The translations under genes were made by a program, and so were the position numbers. From positions 1 through 12,163 of the forward strand of contig JAVVTL010000048.1 of assembly GCA_036653715.1 (NCBI GenBank): a stretch of DNA of 12,163 bases, given 5' to 3'. Numbering within the stretch: position 1 is the first letter of the stretch; the number at the start of each line of letters is the position of its first letter. The notes under the pieces are model-generated. The model had not been told where the DNA came from and did not search any database. It worked only from the letters and a program-made list of their open reading frames with translations. The stretch is from Scatomorpha sp036653715. Lineage in GTDB: Bacteria > Bacillota > Clostridia > Oscillospirales > Oscillospiraceae. Below, piece by piece: positions 5,994-12,163 of the stretch.

Positions 5994-6055
5994 ATCAGGC
6001 GGAGTTTTAATTGAATGCCAAAAGATAAATCTTAAAAAATATGGAGGTCATACAG

Positions 6056-6637
6056 ATGTATGTACTAACAGCGGAAAAACGCGACATCGAAATCAAGGTC
6101 AAGCAGCTCAGGAAAAACGGCATGGTTCCGGCAACGGCCTGCGGCGGCAGCCTCACGGAGACCCTGCATGTTCAGATTCCCTATGCGGCCGCAAAAAAGC
6201 TTTTGAAGGCAAAGTCGAGGGGCGGCAACCTGACCCTCGAATGCGAGGGCAAGAAATACAACGTCCTGCTGAAGGATATCAGCTGTGACGCAATTTCCGG
6301 AAGCATCCGCAATCTCTCCTTCCAGAGCCTGACGGAGGGCAAATTCATGAACGGCACGGCGCAGGTCGTCATCACCGGCAGAGAGACCGTGTCCGTCATG
6401 ATTCAGCAGCTTCTCAACGAAATACCCTACAAGGCCCTGCCGTCGGATTTGGTCGAGCAGATAGAAATCGACGTGACCGGCATGAAGCTCGGCGACTGTG
6501 TTAAGATCGAGGATCTCGAAATCGCCAAGAACCCGAACATCGAGTTTCTCATTCCCACGGACAGCATGATTCTGAACCTCATCGAGGGCAGAACCCAGCA
6601 GTCCGCCGAGCCGGAAGCGGAAGACGCCGCCGAATAA
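6056..6637 (+). CDS. rplY: 50S ribosomal protein L25/general stress protein CTC
   Basis: The 193-residue protein is a long-form L25 (TL5/CTC type), which binds 5S rRNA in the large ribosomal subunit. The N-terminal L25 domain spans about 1-90, with AEKRD at 6-10, RKNGMVPA at 19-26 and GKKYNVLLKDI at 65-75. The C-terminal TL5 beta domain spans about 95-180, with IEIDVTGMKLGD at 136-147 and PNIEFLIP at 160-167. An acidic tail (AEPEAEDAAE) closes it. The frame could start at 6041, but ATG 6056 is preferred: GGAGGT lies at 6043-6048 with 7-nt spacing, and the product then begins like L25. The usual HVDF stretch is replaced by RNLSF (85-89), so this is a divergent member. It appears to be transcribed alone, behind a leader hairpin and before a strong terminator. 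Some genomes name this gene ctc. Confidence 0.88.
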   Translation: MYVLTAEKRDIEIKVKQLRKNGMVPATACGGSLTETLHVQIPYAAAKKLLKAKSRGGNLTLECEGKKYNVLLKDISCDAISGSIRNLSFQSLTEGKFMNGTAQVVITGRETVSVMIQQLLNEIPYKALPSDLVEQIEIDVTGMKLGDCVKIEDLEIAKNPNIEFLIPTDSMILNLIEGRTQQSAEPEAEDAAE

Positions 6638-6680
6638 GCGTCTGCACTCCCACCGCTCAAGCCGTAAAATACGCGCAACA

Positions 6681-6716
6681 AAAACCCTCGGCCCGAAATA
6701 TCGGGCCGGGGGTTTT
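6681..6716 (+). terminator. Intrinsic terminator after L25/CTC
   Basis: A 16-bp stem with one wobble pair (6681-6696 with 6701-6716) closes on loop AATA. The right arm ends in GGGTTTT, and the complementary A-run on the left lets it work in both directions. It separates the L25 gene from the diguanylate cyclase. Confidence 0.85.
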
Positions 6717-6759
6717 GAATATTTTGCCGCACAAAAGTGAATTAAACATAAGTTTTAGA

Positions 6760-6787
6760 TTGACATATATATAAATCAGAATATACT
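6760..6787 (+). promoter_or_regulatory. Sigma-70-type promoter of the diguanylate cyclase gene
   Basis: A consensus -35 TTGACA (6760-6765) and a -10 TATACT (6782-6787) are 16 bp apart. The start would be near 6794, giving a leader of about 70 nt. I looked for a cyclic-di-GMP (GEMM) riboswitch in that leader and saw none. Confidence 0.7.
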
Positions 6788-6863
6788 TTAAATCGAAAAA
6801 AGAAAATTAAGGAAAAATTGAGTATGTCATGCCAAGCCTGCAACCGAGATAGGGGAATGATAC

Positions 6864-9170
6864 ATGAATACTAATCCAATAAAGCTGAAGAAAAAACACC
6901 TGAACGCGCTTGCCATCCTGCTAACAGGCATCGCAATCATCCTAATTGCCGCGAGCTATCTTCACGTCGTCCGGGGTGAGGAGCAGGAGCGCGTGAATCA
7001 GGTCGTTCAGGAGAGTGCGATTCAATCCGTGGCGCTCATCAACGAGCACATCTCCAACGATATAATGTATATGGAAAGAATCGCCTATTATCTCGGCAGG
7101 AGCGGATTGCCTATCGAATCACGCGAAACCATTTGTGAATTCCAGGGAAACATCGATAAAGTGAAAACCTTTAAAAGCATCACCACAGCAACGCCCGACG
7201 GCACACTTTACGACACCGACGGCACTGTGCTCGGCAATATTTCCGACTACCCTCATTTCAAGGCCACTATGTCGGGAGAGACGACGGTGACCTACATCGA
7301 GGAGTCGTTCAGGGACCAAAAAAACATTGTTGTCGTGTCGTCGCCCATAGTGCGAGACGACAAAATTATCGGCGTCGTCAACGGCCGCTACTTAATGTCC
7401 TCGCTGGCGGAAGTATTATCCACCTACTCCTTCGGCGGCAGAGGCTACAGCTATCTCGCAAATGCCGACGGACATATAATCGCGTGGGACAACAAAAATA
7501 CCAACAATTCAAATAATTCGGATATATATTCAAGCTTCCGAGATGCCTCCGCCCTCTCGGACGGGGACATTGAGGAAATGCGCCTGAATATGCTGGGCGG
7601 AAAATCCGGCTGGATATCCTATAAATGGTTTGGCGACAGGCGGACGATGAACTATATGCCCGTCGGAATCAACGACTGGTATTATCTCTCCGTGCTCCCG
7701 AATGAAATTGTCACCTCGCGCGCGCTCGCGCTTACGGTTCAGTCCTTCATCTTCAGCGGGGCGATGTTGGCTGTCCTTGTCCTCTTCATTTTCAGCAGGA
7801 ATGCCACTCGCAGGGAAAATCAAAGGGAGCTTGAGGCGGTTCACGAGGAGCTGCTCACAATATACAATACCATCCCCGGCGGCGTCTTCAAATGCCGCGT
7901 GGACGACGGCTTTACTCTTGTTGGGGCAAACGACGGCTTCTACCGCTTTATCGGCTACTCAAAGGACCGGCTTGAGGCGCGATATGCAAATAAGCTCACC
8001 GCTCTCATCCTGCCGGAGGACGTCGAAAACGTTAAAAAGACCGTCAGTAATCAGGCAAAATACGGCGGCGTCGAGAGCGTCGAGGTGCGTTTTGTGGACG
8101 CGCTCGACAATACCAAGTGGCTGCTCCTCTGCGGGGATATAATGCGCGGAAGCGACGGCGAGCCGCTTGTTTATTGCTGTTTTACCGATATTACCGAGCT
8201 TAAACAGACGCAGAAGGCGCTGCATGAGGCAAAACACCGCTACGACCTCATTACGGAGGAGACGCAGGAAATAATCTTTGAATGGGACCCCATCAAGCGC
8301 ACCATCCGCCATTCAAAAATTTTCGAGCAAAAATTCGGCTATCCCTGCACACTTGAAAACTTCCCGCAGAGCATTGTCGACAATCACCTTGTTCCCGAGG
8401 AGGACGAGGAAGCCTGCCTCGCGATTTATCGCAAAATAGAAGCGGGCAACCATTTTTCCAGCGGCGAATTTCGCATAAAAAAGATTGACGGCAGCTTCAT
8501 CTGGTGCCGTGTTTCCATGACCGCGGTGCGGGACGCAAATAACCGCCTCACCCTTGCCGTGGGCGTCATAGCCGATATTGACTATGTCAAGCGCGAGCTC
8601 TGCGCGATAACCGAAAAATCACAGCGCGACCCCATGACGGGGCTTTTCAACAAGACAACCACAGAGCAGCTTGTGGAGCATCGCCTGAACACGCCGATTT
8701 CTCTCGCCGCACTTCTGCTGCTCGACATAGATAACTTCAAGGCCGTCAACGACACCCTCGGCCACGCCAGCGGCGACACAGCGCTCATTGAGGTCAGTCA
8801 TCAGCTGAAGCAGCTCTTCCGCGCGACGGATATTGTCGGGCGCGTCGGCGGCGACGAATTTATGGTATTTGTGGAAGGCGTCGGTAGGGGGGAGGACTTG
8901 GCACAGAAGCTCGCGGCAATCTCCAAGGTCTTCAAATGGTCCTTCCAAAAAAACGAGCTCGAATATTCCGTCTCCTGCAGCATAGGCGTCGCCCTGTTTC
9001 CGAGGGACGGCAGCACCTGTGAGGAGCTCTCAAAAAAAGCGGACGCCGCCCTCTACTATGCAAAGCAAAACGGAAAAAACCGCTTTGCAATATACAGCGA
9101 TGAGATGCAAAACAGCATTAACGGCGTCGGGAAAATCCAAGCCTGTTCCCCCGGGGAATACGGCGACTGA
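6864..9170 (+). CDS. Membrane diguanylate cyclase: Cache-PAS-PAS-GGDEF
   Basis: The 768-residue protein has a membrane segment at 13-33, an extracytoplasmic Cache-type sensor at about 36-285, a second membrane segment at about 288-310, two PAS domains (about 325-448 and 455-578) and a GGDEF domain (about 585-745). The catalytic signature is intact: DxLTGLxN-like DPMTGLFNK at 589-597, DIDNFKAVNDTLGH at 621-634 and GGDEF at 662-666. The inhibitory I-site RATD at 653-656 stands exactly five residues before GGDEF, so the enzyme should make cyclic-di-GMP from two GTP and be inhibited by product. AGGGG lies 9 nt before ATG 6864, and a consensus promoter is upstream. The ligand of the Cache domain is unknown. 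No terminator separates it from the next gene, so the two may be cotranscribed. Confidence 0.93.
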   Translation: MNTNPIKLKKKHLNALAILLTGIAIILIAASYLHVVRGEEQERVNQVVQESAIQSVALINEHISNDIMYMERIAYYLGRSGLPIESRETICEFQGNIDKVKTFKSITTATPDGTLYDTDGTVLGNISDYPHFKATMSGETTVTYIEESFRDQKNIVVVSSPIVRDDKIIGVVNGRYLMSSLAEVLSTYSFGGRGYSYLANADGHIIAWDNKNTNNSNNSDIYSSFRDASALSDGDIEEMRLNMLGGKSGWISYKWFGDRRTMNYMPVGINDWYYLSVLPNEIVTSRALALTVQSFIFSGAMLAVLVLFIFSRNATRRENQRELEAVHEELLTIYNTIPGGVFKCRVDDGFTLVGANDGFYRFIGYSKDRLEARYANKLTALILPEDVENVKKTVSNQAKYGGVESVEVRFVDALDNTKWLLLCGDIMRGSDGEPLVYCCFTDITELKQTQKALHEAKHRYDLITEETQEIIFEWDPIKRTIRHSKIFEQKFGYPCTLENFPQSIVDNHLVPEEDEEACLAIYRKIEAGNHFSSGEFRIKKIDGSFIWCRVSMTAVRDANNRLTLAVGVIADIDYVKRELCAITEKSQRDPMTGLFNKTTTEQLVEHRLNTPISLAALLLLDIDNFKAVNDTLGHASGDTALIEVSHQLKQLFRATDIVGRVGGDEFMVFVEGVGRGEDLAQKLAAISKVFKWSFQKNELEYSVSCSIGVALFPRDGSTCEELSKKADAALYYAKQNGKNRFAIYSDEMQNSINGVGKIQACSPGEYGD

Positions 9171-9229
9171 CGAGCGGACTTTTCATAGTTTCATCATACC
9201 CGTCATAAGATAAGCGCGAAGGGTGTGAT

Positions 9230-9745
9230 GTGTTGAAAAAATTTCAGACTGCCGGCGCGATTTTTACGATTGCCGCGGGTACGCTTTTGCATTTTGTATA
9301 TGAGTGGACGGGAGAAAACAAGCTTGCCGCAATCTTCTCCGCCGTAAACGAGAGCACCTGGGAGCACCTGAAGCTGCTGGCAATACCGCTTATTTTCTTT
9401 GCCGTAATCGAATATTTCGCCTATGGCAAAAGGCTCAAAAACTTTGTCCCCGTGAAAATCCTCTCGGCTTTTGTCGGGATGAGCGCGATTGTCGTCATCT
9501 TCTATACCTACGTCGGAGTTGTCGGGCGGCATTTTTTGTGGGCGGATATTGCCACCTTTGTCGCAGGCGTCCTCGCCGCCTATGCTTTCAGCGCGCATTT
9601 TCTGCGCGGCGACCGCTTTTCCTCGCGGACGGCAATTTCCCTCGCTTGGCTCGCCCTGCTTATGACCCTTGTCGGCTTCGCCCTGTTCACCTTTTACCCG
9701 CCCCGCCTCGGCATATTCCTCGACCCGACCCTCGGCGGAAAATGA
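9230..9745 (+). CDS. Small multi-pass membrane protein (DUF6512 type)
   Basis: This 171-residue hydrophobic protein has about five membrane segments (roughly 5-25, 48-65, 74-97, 102-122 and 134-156). The segment HFVYEWTGENKLAAIFSAVNESTWEHLKLL (21-50) carries the FSAVNESTWEHLK pattern I associate with uncharacterised DUF6512 proteins of Firmicutes. No catalytic motif is known to me and I assign no function. The start is GTG at 9230 or TTG at 9233; AAGGGTG at 9219-9225 can serve either, and the ATG at 9228 hits a stop at once. It follows the diguanylate cyclase by 59 bp without a terminator, so cotranscription is likely. A strong terminator follows. The product could equally be a housekeeping membrane protein placed here by chance. 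Confidence 0.75.
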   Translation: MLKKFQTAGAIFTIAAGTLLHFVYEWTGENKLAAIFSAVNESTWEHLKLLAIPLIFFAVIEYFAYGKRLKNFVPVKILSAFVGMSAIVVIFYTYVGVVGRHFLWADIATFVAGVLAAYAFSAHFLRGDRFSSRTAISLAWLALLMTLVGFALFTFYPPRLGIFLDPTLGGK

Positions 9746-9807
9746 CGGCAAGCTCATCGGAACGCGCACAAGCGTGAGCGCAACTTAAAAAAACAGTATC
9801 AATCCGA

Positions 9808-9839
9808 TTAAACACGGGCGCAAAAGCGCCCGTGTTTAA
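9808..9839 (+). terminator. Intrinsic terminator after the DUF6512 gene
   Basis: A perfect 14-bp stem, TTAAACACGGGCGC (9808-9821) with its complement (9826-9839), closes on loop AAAA and is followed by CTTTT. It ends the cyclase/DUF6512 transcript and isolates the gene at 9951. Confidence 0.85.
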
Positions 9840-9878
9840 CTTTTGGTTGCATTTATTCGACCGCATTCTCCAAAATTA

Positions 9879-9907
9879 TTGTAATTGTTACCTTGACGTG
9901 ATAGGAT
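9879..9907 (+). promoter_or_regulatory. Weak candidate promoter of the GGDEF-EAL gene
   Basis: TTGTAA (9879-9884) and TAGGAT (9902-9907) are 17 bp apart; each matches consensus at 4 of 6 positions. A nearby TTGACG (9893-9898) has no acceptable -10 partner. A promoter is needed here because a strong terminator precedes, but its exact position is uncertain. Confidence 0.35.
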
Positions 9908-9950
9908 ACAACAAATTCGTAAAAGTAATAGGTGAGCGAGGTGGTAATAA

Positions 9951-12163
9951 ATGAGCCTAAAAGGTCATAAAACACTGATAATCGTAACACTTTCCGCCGC
10001 GGTCTTAGTCCTTTTGGGAGCACTGTACGCGCGATATATCACCGACTTACTCACCGTTGAATCCCGCATGCACCTCTCCGAGGTGGCGACGCAGGGCGCG
10101 GCTTCGGTTCAGCGGCAGATTGCCCGAGACTTTGACATACTCGAGGTTTTGGCCGACGGGAAGATTTCCGATCCGGAGGTTCCGATGGCGGAGAAGCTCG
10201 CGCGCATAAAATATCAGGCAGACAAATTCGGACTGTATCGCATCGCGATTGTGGACCTCGCCGGCAACGCCGTCGCAAGCGACGGTTATGAGTTTTCGGT
10301 GGCGGACAGGGAGTTCTTTCAGGCGGCGGTAAAGGGGCAGCGCTTCCTCTCCCAGCCCATTATCGATAAGGTCGACGGCGTCACCCCGGGCATCGTCTAC
10401 GCCGTGCCGGTATACCACGGGGGAGAGGTCGTCAGCGTTCTCTTTTCCGGCTACGAGCTTGACAAGCTCACCGACAGAATCGATATCTCCTTTTACCACG
10501 ACAGCGGGATTGCCTTTATCGCCGATTCCCATGCAAACGTCATTTTGCATCCCATTGCGGATAGAATCGGGAATAACATCGCGGAAATTGCGGCGCCTCT
10601 CAATAGCGCGGAGACGGTTCGCGAATTTGCGGACAACCTAAAAAGCGGCACAAGCGGCGTCTCCCATATTACCATGAAAACCGGAACCCGTTTCTTTGCC
10701 TATGCCCCGATTATCGGCGCGAACGATTGGTATTTATTCGCCTCTCTGCCTGAAGCGGTGGTGTTTGAGCGCTCTCAAAAGGTCATATTTCTCACGGTTT
10801 TACTGCTGACGGGCGTGCTGCTGCTCCTTGCGCTGCTTGTCCTCTACATAAGCGTGACGAGAAAAAGGTCGAACGCCAAGATTTATAATTTGGCGTATTA
10901 CGACCAACTGACAGGCGCCTCAAATATCGAGCGCTTTAAGCTGGACGCCGAGGCGCTGTTCCGCCAATTCGGCGCTCAGAAATACACACTTCTGAATTTT
11001 GACCTGAAGAAATTCCGCTACATCAACAACGACTTGGGCTACTCCGCCGGCAACGACCTGCTGCTGCACGTTGTCGCCTGCCTTAAAAGCGCCTGCACAA
11101 AGGGCGAGACCTTCACAAGGGTAAATACGGATCAGTTTTTGCTCCTGCTTTTCAGCAGGGCGGACGAGTCGGAGCTGCGCACCTACATCGAGAGCCTGCG
11201 CGGTCAAATCTCCTCGTGGCAGCCGCCCGCCGGCGGTTATTGCTCCGTCCGGCTCGCCTTCGGCGCGTATAAGCTTGAAAACCGCAGTGAGAATATTGCC
11301 TCCTCCATCGAAAAATCCAACATTGCCCGCAAGGCCGCCAAGTCCGCCAAGGGCGGCGGAAATTCGGACATCGCCGTTTACAACGAAGAAATGCAGCGAC
11401 GGATAGACCGCTGCACGGAGCTTGAAAACGCAATGCCCGCGGCGCTGAAAAACGAGGAGTTCAAGCTCTTTATCCAGCCCAAATACGACCTTTTGACCGA
11501 GAAAATTGTGGGAGGGGAAGCCCTCGTCCGCTGGATAAAGCCGGACGGCACAGTGATTATGCCGAATGATTTTATCCCGCTTTTCGAGCAGTCGGGAGCC
11601 ATCTACCGCATGGATATGTACATGCTCGGACAGCTCTGCAAATTCATGCGCTCACAGCACGAGCGGGGCGTTTCCACCGTGCCGATTTCGATAAACCAGT
11701 CCCGCAGCTACATGTACGGCCCGGACTACGTTGACGTTATACGCGCGAAGCTGCGCGAGAGCGCCGTGCCGCCTGAAATGATTGAGCTTGAAATTACGGA
11801 AAACCTCGTCTATACCGACATCGATAAGCTGATAAAGATTTTACAGCTCCTGCATCAGGCGGGCTTCAAGCTGTCGCTGGACGATTTCGGCTCCGGGTAT
11901 TCCTCGCTCAACGTTCTGAAGGAGCTTCCGGTGGACGTCCTCAAGCTCGATCGCTTCATGCTTGGCAAGGCGCTGAATTCCACGCGCGGTAAAACGGTTA
12001 TTGCCAATATTGTCCGCATGGCGAATGAGCTGAACATGTCCGTCGTGGCGGAAGGCGTTGAAACCCGCGAGCAGGTGATCTTCCTCCGCGGCTGCGGCTG
12101 TGAAACCGCCCAGGGCTTCTATTACTCCAAGCCCATCCCCGCCAAGCACTTCGAAGACCTCCT
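9951..12163 (+). CDS. Membrane cyclic-di-GMP phosphodiesterase: Cache-degenerate GGDEF-EAL (partial, runs off window)
   Basis: I translated this frame directly: from ATG 9951 (GAGGTGG at 9938-9944) it stays open for 737 codons to the window end. A membrane segment at about 8-30, a Cache-type sensor (about 35-275) and a second membrane segment (about 278-302) precede a GGDEF-like domain (about 315-475) and an EAL domain (from about 495). The GGDEF motif has become NTDQF (392-396) and the I-site position reads TKGE, so no cyclase activity is expected; it might still bind GTP. The EAL domain keeps EALVRW (523-528), INQS, ELEITE (612-617), DDFGSGYSS (644-652), LKLD (664-667), AEGVE (700-704) and a QGFYYSKPI segment. 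It should therefore cleave cyclic-di-GMP to pGpG. Only the last part of the EAL domain is missing. It parallels the cyclase upstream in architecture. Confidence 0.93.
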   Translation, partial: MSLKGHKTLIIVTLSAAVLVLLGALYARYITDLLTVESRMHLSEVATQGAASVQRQIARDFDILEVLADGKISDPEVPMAEKLARIKYQADKFGLYRIAIVDLAGNAVASDGYEFSVADREFFQAAVKGQRFLSQPIIDKVDGVTPGIVYAVPVYHGGEVVSVLFSGYELDKLTDRIDISFYHDSGIAFIADSHANVILHPIADRIGNNIAEIAAPLNSAETVREFADNLKSGTSGVSHITMKTGTRFFAYAPIIGANDWYLFASLPEAVVFERSQKVIFLTVLLLTGVLLLLALLVLYISVTRKRSNAKIYNLAYYDQLTGASNIERFKLDAEALFRQFGAQKYTLLNFDLKKFRYINNDLGYSAGNDLLLHVVACLKSACTKGETFTRVNTDQFLLLLFSRADESELRTYIESLRGQISSWQPPAGGYCSVRLAFGAYKLENRSENIASSIEKSNIARKAAKSAKGGGNSDIAVYNEEMQRRIDRCTELENAMPAALKNEEFKLFIQPKYDLLTEKIVGGEALVRWIKPDGTVIMPNDFIPLFEQSGAIYRMDMYMLGQLCKFMRSQHERGVSTVPISINQSRSYMYGPDYVDVIRAKLRESAVPPEMIELEITENLVYTDIDKLIKILQLLHQAGFKLSLDDFGSGYSSLNVLKELPVDVLKLDRFMLGKALNSTRGKTVIANIVRMANELNMSVVAEGVETREQVIFLRGCGCETAQGFYYSKPIPAKHFEDL

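Larger units (their letters stand above)
5687..6055. other. Divergent intergenic region between the activator and L25/CTC
   Basis: This 369-bp gap contains a minus-strand promoter for the activator, a plus-strand promoter with an overlapping palindrome, and a strong plus-strand terminator-like hairpin before the L25 ribosome binding site. A plus-strand frame at 5743-5934 (best ATG 5785) exists, but it overlaps the promoter elements and looks accidental. No tRNA or known riboswitch signature is visible to me. Confidence 0.6.

Noticed and set aside
6794..6863. Cyclic-di-GMP riboswitch in the diguanylate cyclase leader
   Set aside because: The leader is only about 70 nt, A-rich, and lacks the conserved GEMM core bases and paired helices.
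9203..9769. 188-codon minus-strand frame opposite the DUF6512 gene
   Set aside because: It is charged, low in complexity and antisense to a clearly membrane-protein-coding frame; it also crosses the start region without a ribosome binding site.
1..12163. CRISPR array, insertion sequence, phage or tRNA genes
   Set aside because: I saw no regularly spaced repeats, transposase or integrase motifs, terminal inverted repeats or cloverleaf-like segments.

Overview
The window looks like chromosome of an anaerobic, moderately GC-rich Clostridia member, plausibly an Oscillospiraceae/Ruminococcaceae-type gut fermenter. This rests on gene content (a 4-hydroxybutyrate-type CoA-transferase, a 4-hydroxybutyryl-CoA dehydratase homologue, a sigma-54 activator with PAS domains, an L25/CTC ribosomal protein and Cache-linked cyclic-di-GMP enzymes) and on strong AGGAGG-type ribosome binding sites. 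No taxonomic search was possible. The window is divided: positions 1-5686 are read on the minus strand and 6056-12163 on the plus strand.

Minus-strand half, in transcription order: a PAS-PAS-AAA+-HTH sigma-54 enhancer-binding protein (5686-3932); a 218-bp regulatory gap holding two identical 14-bp palindromes (3919-3932 and 3850-3863) and a near-consensus sigma-54 -24/-12 promoter (3771-3786); a family I CoA-transferase (3713-2412); a 4-hydroxybutyryl-CoA dehydratase-like flavin/[4Fe-4S] enzyme (2351-807); an intrinsic terminator (718-756); a nitroreductase starting at TTG (680-105); and the first 13 codons of a gene resembling an acyl-CoA dehydrogenase (39-1). The regulator probably binds the twin palindromes and drives the CoA-transferase/dehydratase pair in response to an unknown metabolite. 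The proposed route is hydroxyacid to hydroxyacyl-CoA to enoyl-CoA, then reduction by the acyl-CoA dehydrogenase. The dehydratase homologue keeps all four cluster ligands but has lost three residues recalled as catalytic in the Clostridium aminobutyricum enzyme, so its substrate or reaction may be new.

Central divergent gap (5687-6055): a sigma-70-type promoter for the regulator on the minus strand. On the plus strand a second promoter is overlapped by an AT-rich palindrome and followed about 30 nt later by a strong hairpin with a U-tract, just ahead of the L25/CTC gene. This could be a short RNA or an attenuator leader for L25.

Plus-strand half: L25/CTC (6056-6637) with a strong terminator; a membrane Cache-PAS-PAS-GGDEF diguanylate cyclase with intact active and inhibitory sites (6864-9170); a small multi-pass membrane protein of the DUF6512 type (9230-9745) and its terminator; then a Cache-degenerate GGDEF-EAL phosphodiesterase (9951 to beyond the window end). 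The last is an open frame running off the edge. The two Cache proteins form a local pair predicted to make and break cyclic-di-GMP in response to extracytoplasmic signals.
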